Shown here: piece after piece, positions 49,801-60,991 of the stretch
Position numbering within the stretch: position 1 is the first letter of the stretch
Layout of the letters: each line of letters opens with the position of its first letter
NCBI GenBank assembly: GCA_963576735.1
Contig: OY755173.1
Coordinates: 12,928,873 to 12,992,872, forward strand
Length of the DNA: 64,000 nucleotides
From: Bedellia somnulentella
Lineage: Eukaryota; Arthropoda; Insecta; Lepidoptera; Bedelliidae
Direction of reading: 5' to 3'
Position numbers and translations under genes: made by a program
The notes under the pieces: model-generated
Told to the model about the DNA's origin: nothing
Seen by the model: only the letters and a program-made list of their open reading frames with translations
Databases searched by the model: none

Positions 49801-50319
49801 GTCTTCGATGTTTAGAAAAACTAAAATTTTACTGCTTTTCTGTATTATAAGCGTAATAAAATGTAGCATTTTAGATTCTTAATTAAGTACGCTATCATAT
49901 TGCATACGATAAATATGTATAAAGTGTGAAAATAAAACAATGTCGTAAAGTTAAGATAGGGTCATGGTTTTTTTCCGATTTTCGATACATAATCTACCAT
50001 AATTCATAAATTTTACTTTTTCTCGTCAATATATGTGTTGTATTTACAATACTATACCCTAATTTAAAACATACAGTCATAAATCACTTCAATCCATACA
50101 TTTTTTTAGCAGTAGGAGCATTACTAAATGTGGGCCTTGTCAGGCGCCCCACACAACCGCACACGGAACAATGAACATTAACTGAAATAAATGCCTTGTT
50201 GACATTTCTGTTGCACTGTAGTCTATCTTTGTTCTATAAATAAGCTTCAGTATACGTTAGAGCAGTGCAGAATGCTTTTTATTCGTCAAAATACACGTCT
50301 AAAACAGCACTTAGCTACT

Positions 50320-50480
50320 TTCCCGGAGCAGGCCGGCCGCCAGACGCGCGAAATATTTATCTTTCCCGGAGCGGGACAGATGCCACATGTGCGCTAATGT
50401 CAAAAGTAACATCCGCCATTTTAGGTCTTTTTCTTTGTCTCCCGGAGCGGGAATTTGCCACACGAAGGGATATAGACAAC
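50320..50480 (-). repeat. GC-rich dispersed repeat, inverted copy
   Basis: Read on the minus strand it shows CCGCTCCGGGAGACAAAG, AAAATGGCGGATGTTAC and CGCGCGTCTGGCGGCCGGCC. CGCTCCGGGA occurs repeatedly within it. The repeat class is unknown. Confidence 0.55.
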
Positions 50481-53154
50481 TTCTTTCAATCGCTTCGTTC
50501 ATATATATTTTTTGTAACAAAAAATTACACACTCCTACATTGTTTATTGCATCAAATAAAAGCCTTTTAACCAATTTAAACACTACTCGACGGTGTTTAA
50601 GAAAGATTTGAAGAAGATATCTTATGTGCGTGCGTATATCTTACGATAGCCTTCCGTTAAACGTTACCAGGCTTTAAATGTGCACTCAATTTAAAGCTGT
50701 GTAAATAACAATTACGTCCATTTTTACCTTATGAATACAGATGAATCTAGTCACCAAATATCTTGGGCACATTGCTACTTAAACTAAAGTGTAAGAGAGA
50801 ATATTTCGATTAATATATAAATAAATAATTCATAAGCAATAAATAGTAATATAACTCAAAGTTTAAAGGCAATTTATGAAATTGTGGTTTCGGTAACTGC
50901 GAATTTAGGTAGTTACTTGTAAAGAAATATTTATTGTTAATTCATTTAAATATAAGCTCTGTAAATAATAAGATTTATCTATTTAGTTAGCACAAAGAAT
51001 CACTATTTATTAAGCACAAAACCATTATGTAACAATAGAGAGCAGTATTTATGTATATATGCATATATTGATGTATTTTCATATTCAATATTGCTGTTAA
51101 ACAGTTTATCTAAATGATATTTAAAAAGTTTCTGCAAAAGGGTTTATTAAATTGTAAAGGGCATCTCCTCACATCACACAGCTATTAGACTCTGATATTT
51201 ACTAGATCAAAAGAGACGGAATAAACGGGATTGCAGTAAAAGTGCATTAAATTTAGTTTTATTTAATAACATCAAAATTAAAGTTGTAGACGTAATTAAG
51301 TAAATATTCATACAAAATGATTTTATATCTATGTAATGCCAGTGTAGCTTTTACGTTATTATAAAATGTATCATGTTGTAAAATCATTGTTTTCTACATG
51401 ATATTGAGATGTTAAACTACAAAGAACGATTAAGTAAACAATAACATATCATTCAAGTCATATCAATCCCAACACACACACTAAAGATTTTGAAATAATC
51501 CAAAACGAGCCCATTTTCGCGGGGATGCCCTCAAGCAATAATATTTTAATGAAAATGAGATCCATTAACTAATAGTACTCCAAAGAAAATAAAATTTTTG
51601 TTCGCTAATATAAGGGCACATTTTTCAGTGCTCAGATACATATTATTTCTTTTGTATGGTTGTGACCGTTATTACCAAAATTGTGATACAATACAACATC
51701 ATGTTTGTGCCTCTTCTTTCATGTTTTATGATACACAATCAATTTTGTCTCATATCTAGTAATATCAAAATTGTAATAAAGGGGAACTATTCAACTACAT
51801 ATAAATGTATAAAGGCATTAAAACGCAAGCCATAGTAGCTGCTATATTACTATTAAGATGTACCTATCGTAAAGTTTCTGTTTCCTTACGAAGTGTCCTA
51901 AGTCTAAGCATTGCCGAGTGCAGACTACAGCACCGCAGATTTTTGCTTACCTTAGTGGGAATAAGACACTTATATTAATGACGTCATCTTACTGAAGTAT
52001 TTTAAGTGACCAAACTAAATGCAGGGGGTGAATAACCCCTGAACAGATCATATAACATTATATTTGCAATAAAACATTAAATATTTAACAATGGAACACG
52101 GAAAGACATTAAATGACAAAAATGGAATATACTAATATATACCTAAGTGCGTCACAGATACTACTGATCTTATGTAATACCTAATCAGTCACACATAAAA
52201 CATATGCAGAGTTGCCGACGTTTTATAATTTTAAAACTAATTGTTAACTAGGATTTGGTATTTGATGTAATATTTCAAGGTGTTCCAACAACTAAAGTCG
52301 GTAAAACGTAATATATCGGCGAAATCCATAAGACTCTTAAATCTCTTCCAGTCTAAACAGTTGCGTTTTCCGCTATGTGCGTTGTTATCCCCACAAAAGC
52401 AAATGAAAATGGCTTAACATTTTCAAAAGAATCTGAACTATTCTATAAATGTTCGCTGGCCGCGATTATATAAACCTGTGTTTTAGGAAGAACCGAGTGA
52501 TTTAGATCTTCGTACACCTTGTGCCCAGAAAGAAAGTAATCTTGTTTAAATTCCTGTTTCGAGGGCCGCGAATGTTTGGATTATAATGATTTACGATAAG
52601 TCTGTTAGTTCACTGAAATTATGCCGAACAAAAGGGGCCTTTACGAACCGGGCCATGTTTTTGACAAAAAGAAGACAATGCATTCAAATTTTGTTAACAC
52701 TTAACTAAAAAACAATTATTATTTCTGGCTCTCAATATTTTTTTATGTTTAACTTCGCCCAAATTTTAAATAATTTCATTGTTCTCTAAAAACACATGGT
52801 AATATACAGTGTATACTACAGAGCATATACCGACGTGTTGATTTTACTTGAAAATTAACACTTCGAGCTTTACTCAGTAACGTTCCAGTTTTTAATATCC
52901 TTTGTACATAAACTATCTACGGTATCGAATTTGCAAACATATTATATATTACAATTTGTAATGAGGACAGCTTTCCTAAGGCGAATTCAAGTCAAATTAG
53001 CAAAGAATTAAATTATATTGACCAATGTCTATTTGCTTAAATACACCTCGAATCTTTAACTTCCCACTATTTCAATAATGTTGAATCAGTATTACACCGT
53101 TTCTAAACCTCTGTCAAAGAAATCTTGTAATAAAAAATAAAAGACATTATTTTA
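50481..53154. other. Intergenic between convergent genes, nothing recognised
   Basis: AT-rich single-copy-looking DNA between the channel and ATP23 3' ends. No frame with motifs and no labelled repeat family. Confidence 0.55.
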
Positions 53155-53279
53155 AAACATTCAACAGCAATCGTTTTATTTCAATAATCAACAATATTCC
53201 TATAACGCTAAAATCTATACATAATAAATACTTTGCACATATTCGTAATACACTACAGTTCATGAAATAATCCATCTAT
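53155..53279 (-). terminator. ATP23 3' UTR and polyadenylation signal
   Basis: AATAAA on the minus strand at 53175-53180, about 100 nt after the ATP23 stop, followed by a T/G-rich stretch. A well-spaced polyadenylation signal. Confidence 0.6.
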
Positions 53280-53474
53280 TTAAAGGTACCCAAAGAACAT
53301 TCCTTCTTTGTATGCTCTGTCCATATCTTCGGATCCTCTTCTAATTCTTCTCCCAATTGGTTCTAAATCTGCATAACATTTGGGAAACACTTTCTCAATG
53401 ACCTCTATTGCTTCCTTTTTACTAATTTGCCGGACAGCCAGGACTGAATACAACGCTTTGGTTTTGACACAGTC
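53280..53474 (-). CDS. ATP23: ATP23 last coding exon
   Basis: 64 codons plus TAA. Acceptor AATTCTAG at 53475-53482 (minus strand), phase 0. Reads DCVKTKALYSVLAVRQISKK, then EVIEKVFPKCYADLEPIGRR and ends KEGMFFGYL. It matches the C-terminal region of the ATP23/XRCC6BP1 family (usual pattern C-V-x-x-x-A-x-x-S-[IV]-x-A-V-R and E-x-V-F-x-x-C-[FY]-x-D-x-E-P-[FI]-G-R). ATP23 is a mitochondrial intermembrane-space metalloprotease that processes ATP synthase subunit 6 and assists F-O assembly in yeast. Frame intact here. Confidence 0.88.
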   Translation of the reverse strand, partial: DCVKTKALYSVLAVRQISKKEAIEVIEKVFPKCYADLEPIGRRIRRGSEDMDRAYKEGMFFGYL

Positions 53475-53631
53475 CTAGAATTAAAAAAAGTTACTCAGTA
53501 GGTAGTAAAATAATAGAGTGAGAATAATGCTGATTAAAGGATCTTGCTTAAATTTTCAATTAGATTATCATATGGAGCAGTGCGCTAATTACATTCTACC
53601 ATGCCAAGCTGTGGTATGGGAATAGATACCA

Positions 53632-53790
53632 CATACATACATACATATGTGTACTCCCGCCATTATTTCCCATTGGAGTAAGCAGAGACTAACGATCGCT
53701 ACTTTGTACGAACCTCTCTAGCTTAGTTTACATCCATCAATATTTTCATACATGCTCTCTTATCCTTCATACTTCACACACCTGCCTTTT
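53632..53790 (+). repeat. Family B copy
   Basis: CATACATACATATGTGTACT, CCGCCATTATTTCCCATTGG, then AACCTCTCTAGCTTAG. Confidence 0.6.
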
Positions 53791-53984
53791 TGAGCACACT
53801 CTATTTGGTCTAAATGTGTCCTCCCCGTTTCAAAGACCAATCAATGTTAGATAAATATATCATATAAGTTTTGGCCGTTCAGTGAGTATCATCAATACTT
53901 TCTTTCAAATGTGTTGAAAATGAGGTGAGCAAGGGTGAGAGAGAGAGGTAGTATTTATAATGCTATTTCAATTTAATAACATAC

Positions 53985-54262
53985 ATAACATAAACGTTCA
54001 CGCCGAATATCCCCGAAGGGGTTGGCAGAGGTACCAATACTTCTGAACATCACGTGACTTTGTCACCTGGTGTTCAGAGTACCCACGTTTTGCATGGACA
54101 GTGTACTCACGTGATGGGGGGCAGGCCTATCGCCGTTTTGTACGAATACACTGTCACATGACTAAGTACAACTCAGCCATGTGGGTTTCCTCACGATGTT
54201 TTCCTCACCGTTAACAACCATGATAAATTAACCACACATATGTCTTTTGAAAAGACAAATTT
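53985..54262 (-). repeat. Family C SINE, well preserved, without tRNA head
   Basis: ACATAACATAAACGTTCACG start, the CCGAATATCCCCGAAGGGG hairpin and ACAACCATGATAAATTAACC. Very similar to 46676 and 63740. Confidence 0.8.
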
Positions 54263-54589
54263 CAATTTAATCTTGAAACATTATATTTATTCTCATAACA
54301 TAATCATTCTTAATATAATTATTATTGCTTAAATTATCCAATGTTGACATTTTGGCCAACCTATGGATGTTTCTATGCCCCTAAAACAAAATCATTTCTT
54401 TGATAAGTTTTTACTGTAATGAGGAACCCTATTCAATATCATATTAAATCCTATAATCCCTTATACTTATTACGATAACTTACTACATTTACGGCCATAG
54501 TCTTTAATGCTATTTAAATCCGCAACCTACCTACTGCTTGGAATTCAAATGAGATAGAACAATTTATGAATTCAACAAATTAGTTAGCC

Positions 54590-54740
54590 GGCTTAGAATT
54601 TTAAGTTATTATTGGAGAGATTTGTTGGAGAACCATCAACGACGATACTTTATTCCGACCATGTTATCCCCTATCAACTTCCAAATGTGGTTGAGGAGTT
54701 TCTAGTTTTAAGGTTCTGGCCGTGAGTATGTATGTATGTT
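54590..54740 (+). repeat. Family A copy
   Basis: GCCGGCTTAGAATTTTAAG, TGTTGGAGAACCATCAACG, GTGGTTGAGGAGTTTCTAG and a TATG tail. It ends about 22 bp before the ATP23 exon boundary, in intron. Confidence 0.65.
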
Positions 54741-54762
54741 AGGTTCTTTTGCATGAACACAC

Positions 54763-54987
54763 CTGATGAGTCTGTCTTATTCTAAACATCGACGCATCTC
54801 CCTGCGACGTGGCACTAAAGAAGGAGCAGTGAGTCAAGTTCGCTGCCCGAATCTCAGTGCATGCTAAATGCTCCATATCTTTGAAGTTCAGGTGATTTCT
54901 ACAGTAGTCATACATGTGTATCATTTCGTGAGCTTACACCCCTTGCACCATTCCTTGTCGCGTCGATACATTCTGGCAAACTACTAT
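54763..54987 (-). CDS. ATP23: ATP23 catalytic exon with in-frame stop
   Basis: 75 codons, phase 0 in and out. Acceptor TTATTTCAG at 54988-54996, donor CATCAG|GTGTGT. It reads [17 protein letters not shown], then TAA at 54934-54936, then [36 protein letters not shown] and QTHQ. HEMIH is the HExxH zinc/catalytic motif of peptidase family M76, followed by the conserved D-x-C-R and H-L-A-C-[ST]-E-[IV]-R-A-A-N-L. The TAA replaces what is normally a hydrophobic residue two codons before HEMIH. Everything else looks constrained. Options: a null allele or young pseudogene, an assembly or sequencing error, or rare readthrough. Upstream exons (N-terminus with the C-x-x-C-region) are not found in the window. 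Confidence 0.85.
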
Positions 54988-55317
54988 CTGAAATAATAGA
55001 GAATATGTTTTTTATTTCTTACATTTTGCTAATTTATAGAGCGGGAGTGGTTACAAGTTTTCATTTACAGTCAGGGAATGGATGAGCGGTTAAATTTCAA
55101 AACACTGAGACAAGGAAACATTGTATATTAATTTATATAGCATTGAGTTAGTATACTTCACCACAAGTCATTATTGTTCTTTTCTAGAGGCCAACTTGAT
55201 CTGTGTACTATGTTGCTTTACATTTATATTTATCAATATTTCTTATTGAAAAATGGAACCTATTGCATAATTTTACGAAGATTTATAATGGCTTAAAAGA
55301 GCAAATATTTAGCATTG
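54988..55317. other. ATP23 upstream intron or flank
   Basis: Contains the polypyrimidine tract of the catalytic exon acceptor, then AT-rich sequence with a SINE-tail remnant (GGCCAACTTGATCTGTGTAC near 55191). No further ATP23 exon. Confidence 0.5.
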
Positions 55318-55405
55318 GCTTTGGTCAATAAAAACCAGGATCCTGAGCCACTTTTGGAAGTTGAGTTTGGGATAAGATTGGATAATAAACAATTGTTAGT
55401 GATGG
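55318..55405 (-). repeat. Family A fragment
   Basis: TCCTGAGCCACTTTTGGAAG and TTGTTAGTGATGGATAT in reverse orientation. Confidence 0.5.
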
Positions 55406-55522
55406 ATATATATTTATTTAATAAACCGCTAAATCCTACGTCTTCGTCTTGAATGAGACCCATAGGAAGTAAAAAGTTAATTCCATTAAACAGCAAATAG
55501 ATAGAGAATAGAACCCATATAC

Positions 55523-55690
55523 ATACAGTCACAAGTCACAACATTAGTTCCCATCAGGGTAGAGACTATAAATCGCCACTTTCTACTCCTGGATCCCAAA
55601 CCTCTTTCACTTTGTCTATATTCAATAATCTTTTCATACATGCTCTTTAATTATTCACTCTTTGGAAGCCTGCCATTTTAAGAATGTAGA
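55523..55690 (+). repeat. Family B copy, diverged
   Basis: TAGTTCCCATCAGGGTAGAG, CCCAAACCTCTTTCACTTTG and the following CATACATGCTCTTTAATT box. Confidence 0.5.
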
Positions 55691-55713
55691 AAATAGCAGT
55701 GGTTTAATATATG

Positions 55714-55905
55714 AATAAAAAACAAAAACTTCAAATTAAAAACTAAACAGAAAAAAAACAAATATTGTTACTGAAAACTATATTATTATTTTTTATTTAA
55801 AAAAGAACCGCCTTCAAAAATCCAACTGAAAAGTATAAAATAATTTTTATTTATTTTATTATGTACAACTCTATTCAACTTCTTCTTTTTGAAGTCGGTG
55901 CCAAA
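55714..55905 (-). repeat. Left arm of 6.5-kb-spaced inverted repeat
   Basis: Almost exact reverse complement of 62401-62599, differing mainly by one 6-bp indel. The shared end reads TTTGGCACCGACTTCAAAAA on the minus strand, a sequence I associate with lepidopteran repeats. The LINE and the Harbinger-like element lie between the arms. Confidence 0.85.
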
Positions 55906-55999
55906 CCAATTTTCATGACAAAGAAGAACGAATATTAGTGGCCCGCCCAAGTTGAGTGAGTTCTCCACCCCATCAGCGTATATCATCCTTATAAACCTT

Positions 56000-56243
56000 C
56001 CTTTTTAATCAATTAATAAAAAAATTCGCACCAAAATTCATTTCGTAGTTTTACAGATTAAAGTATACATAAGGATGTCCCTTTATCCCAGACATGGATA
56101 GAGAAAGCGACTTTGTTTTATACTATGTAGTGATTTAGATTCTCGATCGTCTTTTTACAAAGTGTTAGAAGTTTTGGTTGTGCCAACTCGGCGCATGCAT
56201 GTCTCTGTCGAATTGTTAATTCCGTTAGTTTGAAATCTGTTAA
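56000..56243. other. Flank of the LINE, nothing recognised
   Basis: Mixed-composition sequence with GTCCCTTTATCCCAGACATG and ACTCGGCGCATGCATGTCTC. No reading frame or labelled repeat. Confidence 0.4.
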
Positions 56244-56454
56244 TCTTATTTATTTATTTATTTATTTAAGGAACACCAACAGCATACATATTAACACAAT
56301 CATATGATTATATATAACTAAAGTCTTATTCTAATATTGTATGCCAATTAAAGGCGTACACAACACTTGCACAATCATAAATACAACAAACCTTAAACCT
56401 AGTAATTTAAATTAAAATGTAAAATGAAAAATAAATTTATAAATATCTGATAAC

Positions 56455-59350
56455 TTAAATTTTGAATTGATGCAGTATTTTTCCCTGGAATGTTTTTAAA
56501 GAATCATTAAAAATATCAATATTTGGAATTTTTCTATTAATTTCATTAAATTCCTGACAGATTCTATTAAGAGGTGCGTACAAGCCAGTATTAGTTCTAG
56601 AAAAAGTGGTTTGGAAAAAGTTTTGTATATGTTTTCTGGGGTGATTAAACGGGACTGATAGTTTAATTTTCTCGGTAAGATTACTCGAGCACTTTATTTT
56701 ATTTGAGAAAATTTTATGGAGAAATGATAAATCTTGTAAAATGCGACGGTCACGTAATGTATTCATTTAAAAAAAATTAAGTCTATTGTCATAGGTGTTT
56801 CTATGCGATATTCCTATGGAAGTATATGCCAAGTATCTGGTAAATGCTCTTTGGATACTTTCAAGCCGCTGAGAGTGTACAGAGTAGTGAGGGCTCCATG
56901 CGGTACTGGCGAATTCTAATTGGCTGCGGACCAGCGCATTATATAGCATTATTTTTGTGCCTGCATTACGAAAATCTTTAGAATTTCTCTTTAAGAACCC
57001 TAACATTTGAGCAGATTTTTGGACAATATGATCGTAATGAGAAATGAAATTGAGTTTACTGTCAACTATAACACCCAAATCTCTGATTTCATTTGTTTGT
57101 TCTAATTTTGTATTTCCTATGGTGTAAGAAGATGGAAACGGTAATTTCTTTTTTGTATATTTAATATAATAACACTTATTTGCGTTAATTAACATACTGT
57201 TACGGTCACACCATTTTTTTTATATTATTAAGATCATCCTGAATAAGATTTACGTCTATTATTGAATTAACTGTTTTGTAAATTTTTAAATCATCTGCAA
57301 AAAAAGAGAAGCTGCAATGTTTTATTTCGGCTGTTAAATCATTAATAAATATTAGAAATAGAAGTGGGCCTAAGTGGGATCCTTGAGGAACACCTGATTT
57401 AGCGATATAGGGTTTGGAGTCAAAGCCATTCACTGAAACAATTTGAGATCTGTTTGATAGATACGACTTGAACCATTGTAACAGCGGGTTATTTATACCA
57501 AGTGATTTAAGTTTTTTTACGAGTAATGTGTGGTTCACCAAGTCAAAAGCACTAGAGAAGTCAGTATAAATGGCATCAACCTCCATACCTTTATCCATTT
57601 CATAAGAAATGTCTGAAATAAAGTTGACAAGATTAGTTTGAACGGAGCGCCCTTTTATAAAACCATGTTGATAATCTGATAAAATGTTATTTAACTGTGG
57701 AGATAATATATCTAGTATTAAGGACTCAAAAAGCTTAGAAAAACAAGATAAAATAGAAACGGGACGATAATTTTTAACTTCCATGTCATTACCCTTTTTA
57801 AATACAGGCACGATTCTTGCATTTTTCCATTCGTCGGGAAATTTTCCGTCTATAAGAGAGCGGTTTATAATCAAGACTAGCGGTAAGGCGAGTGAAGCCC
57901 CACAACGTTTTATAAAGACAGGTGGTATGCCATCCGGACCGGCACCTTTAAGAATATTGAGTACTTTAATTTTTTTTAGTACATCTGGTTCTCTAAAACT
58001 TATATTAGTAAAGTTTATTAAGTTATAATCATTATTTATTGATACATGGTCAGAGGTATTTTCGTTATTGATTATGGGCCTTTGGTATACAGAAGCAAAT
58101 TGATCAGCAAATAGGTTAGCAATATCTGGTCCCGTATTGGCAAGAATGTTATTCATTATCATTTCAGAAGGGAGTGTTGACTGATTTTTCCTTTTTTCTT
58201 TAATAAACTTCCAAAAAGTTTTTGGATCGGAGGAAATGGCTGTCTCAATTCGTATTTTATATTTTTTATAATCATTAACGATTAGTAGATGGCTGCGTTC
58301 TCTTAAAATATTATATTCAATTTTATCACGGGGATTTTTGTATCTACGATATCTTTTCCTTATTTTCTCCTTCTCCATTAGTAATTTAATAAGGGTAATA
58401 CTGAACCAACTGGGGTATTTAGATTTGCGTGGGTTGCGTTTAGGGACATGTTTATCAATTATGTTATGAACAATACCGTAAAATATTGAAATCATCGTGT
58501 CGACATTATTACAATGTAAAAACTCTTTGTTCCAGTCGATATGATTTAGTTCGGATCTAATCTTAGGATAATCAGTCTTATAATAGTTGTAATCACTACG
58601 AATATTTGGACGAAGATACGTGATATTTAAAAAAGGAATAGATACAAGTAAATTTGGATGTTTCGGATCAATTTTGCTAAGATTATCTAGGGGCTTAGAA
58701 ACAACAATATCAGGTAAAGTACATAAAGCGAGATCTAAAATACGGTTGTCTTTGTTGAGTATGGTGTTACTTTGGTATAAATTATTTAAACTCATGAAAT
58801 CCACCAACGCATAGCCTAAATTACAATTGTAATTGCTAGAAGTTGTATATTTACTATGAGATGTGGTAGACCACTTAATAAAACTTAGATTAAAATCTCC
58901 TAAGATCAAAACATTATCACTCTTATTCATAACAATATCTAAGTTCTCCATAAATGTTTCCAAAGACTTCAGCTTTACTGGTGGAGGTAGGTAGACAGCA
59001 CACAACATAATTTTTTTTATATCGTTATTTACGGTGATCTGAACAGATACCCATAGATCTTCACATTCTGTTTCCCAATTTTGAATACGAGTTGAAGGAA
59101 TATCTCGGGATACGGCAATTAGGACTCCACCTCCATCCAATTTACCATCCTTAGAACAAATACGATCACGACGATAGACTGTATATCTGGAGTCAAACAA
59201 TTCGCTGCTTGCAATGCTTGAATTTAACCAAGTTTCTGTAAAAACTAAAATTTTGTAGTTGGTCTGAAGTATATTTTGATAGAAATTATTAGTCTTGGTT
59301 TTTATGCCGTTTAAATTTTGGTAGTAAATATCGAATTTTGTAGTATTTAT
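56455..59350 (-). pseudogene. LINE ORF2: endonuclease-reverse transcriptase, two breaks
   Basis: About 965 codons. The frame opens after TAA 59351-59353 with no clear ATG and reads KFDIYYQNLNGIKTKTNN, VFTETWLNSS (catalytic Glu) and LILGDFNLSFIKW (Asp, Asn). The usual S-D-H box reads KHPNLL here, so its Asp is lost. Reverse transcriptase motifs follow: GPDGIPPVFIK, NYRPVSILSCFSKLFE, YTDFSSAFDLVNH, GVPQGSHLGPLLFLIFIND and FFADDLKIYK. A single-base shift in a poly-A run (57218-57226) interrupts just after the palm, and a TAA at 56767-56769 cuts the C-terminus. Confidence 0.88.
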
Positions 59351-59408
59351 TTATAATAATGTTTCACTTAAATTGTTGAATCAAAAACTATGCAAAATAA
59401 TACTTATG

Positions 59409-60515
59409 TCATGAGATGTATAGACTCGGAATTACGTATTTGAAGCGATGGGCTGTGTTCGTCCTTTCTAACAAAGATTCGTCCACTGCGAACCCAACCC
59501 ATACAAATTTGTATGAAGCTTCTTTTGCTTTCATTCGGGCAGATGCATGAAGGGCCTTGTTAGTAGGAGTCAGGTGTTCCGTGACAAAGACTGGAGAAAC
59601 GTTACCCCCGTAGCCAAGATGGTGAGAGTTAAGTTTTTCCTTCGGGTTCTTTTTGTTGAAAGTGGAAACCGCTGCAATAACCGAGTCTCGCTGGAATGAA
59701 CTCCTCAATTTAACTATAACAGCTCGTGGTCTATTACTCTCTTTGTTCATCTTAGCAACTCTGGTTACATGCAGGACATCATTATGTGTTAACGGTTGGT
59801 CTATAGTTTTACAAAGTTGAACCATAGTCTGGGTCAAGTTTTCAGAACGATTCTCGGGTATGCCGTTTATCTCAATATTGTTTTCCCGCAGATGCTGTTC
59901 AACTAGGTGAAGTCTCCCGGAGAGATCATTGATTGTAGCTTTGAGGCCATCATTATCAGTTTGAAGATCCTTAATAATGGAAGTTTTTTCAGAAAGGCTT
60001 GTTTTCATAACTTCGAATTGTTCATTGAAGAAAGACATAGACTCGCGGAATTCACTTATAAGTGCATTAATTGATTTTAACTCCAATGAAAGGGAGGTTT
60101 TAATAATATCTTTTAAAGCCCCATTAAATTCTTCCTTTAATATATCCCTGAGTTTACCCTCTGTCACAAAGTTATCACGGTTCACTTAATCTAGGCGTGC
60201 TTGTTTGGACCGAGTAGTAACATTGTTATTATTTGGAGACTGAGATGATACACTTGATTCCTTAGCATACAGCGGCGGCGCTATAGTTGGAGAAGGAAGG
60301 ACTGTCGTGCTCGTATTGTTTATTTTGATTTTCTTGGAGATACATTCGTCACACCTCCAATTACGCTTATGATCTTTGTTCATTAATAGAAATCTCTTCT
60401 CAGACACATTACCACACTGTATATCGAAGGTCATATTACAAGTGACACATATTAGGTAAAATTTATCTGGTATTACCGATAGACATCTTGAACACTTAAT
60501 GACCGGCATTTTCAA
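59409..60515 (-). pseudogene. LINE ORF1: PHD finger, coiled coil, RNA-binding domain, one stop
   Basis: 367 sense codons in one frame, split by TAA at 60186-60188. Residues 1-58 form a PHD-like zinc finger with Cys 8, 11, 23, 26, 34, 55 and 58 and W53; the usual His ligand position is Asp31. After the stop comes a long heptad-rich helix (ALISEFRESMSFFNEQFEVM, KTSIIKDLQTDNDGLKATIN), then an RRM-like segment (VEQHLRENNIEINGIPE, RPRAVIVKLRSSFQRDSVIA). The protein would coat LINE RNA and promote integration. Ends at TGA 59409-59411; ORF2 follows in the next coding segment. Confidence 0.85.
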
Positions 60516-60560
60516 TAGTTGTGATTTATCGTATAGTGGGCGTCTAGCGTTAGAGCGCTG

Positions 60561-60991
60561 TAGCGGCTGTTCCGGAGCTAAGTGATGCGGTTGCTATGGT
60601 GATAAATTTAATATTTTGATGTTGTCCGGATTGTTATTTGTCAAAAAATTTCTATATATTTACACTTGTTTATTTATGTTTTACCTTGAGATTGTGATCA
60701 AAATAAATAATATATTATATTCGGATACACTTCACTAATCCAGTCCTGCAAAATTTCTGTGAATACCAAGTCAATTATAATTTAAAATAATTTTTAAATA
60801 GAGCAATAGGTTGACACAGATCTGACGTTAAGTTATTTATTTTTTATAATTTCTTACATAACCTAACCTAACGTTAGTTTACTATCTCGCTATCTATCTA
60901 AAATTATAATTTACTAGTATTTACAGTTTTACGGTGACATGTATATTATGATAATTTCTCTGCGGAGTGCGACGCATGCACACCAGGCTAA
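60561..60991. other. LINE 5' flank, nothing recognised
   Basis: AT-rich with TAACCTAACCTAACG near 60861. May include the LINE 5' UTR. No coding evidence. Confidence 0.4.

Larger units (their letters stand above)
53475..54762 (-). other. ATP23 intron with three repeats
   Basis: 1.29-kb intron, donor CAG|GTGTGT and acceptor TTCTAG. Contains family B (53632), family C (53985) and family A (54590) copies. Confidence 0.75.
56244..60560 (-). mobile_element. Nearly full-length CR1/Jockey-group LINE
   Basis: A minus-strand non-LTR retrotransposon. ORF1 has a PHD-like zinc finger, a coiled coil and an RNA-binding-like domain (60515-59409). ORF2 has an APE endonuclease and a reverse transcriptase (59350-56455). 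The 3' UTR ends in tandem TAAA units (about 56244-56272). PHD-bearing ORF1 plus APE-type ORF2 and a short tandem-repeat tail suggest the CR1 side of the Jockey superfamily. Only three breaks interrupt the frames, so the insertion is fairly young. The 5' end is not precisely located; no target duplication was found. Confidence 0.85.

Noticed and set aside
49520..49882. 120-codon + strand frame
   Set aside because: Overlaps a GC-rich dispersed repeat that recurs inverted 700 bp away. No domain.
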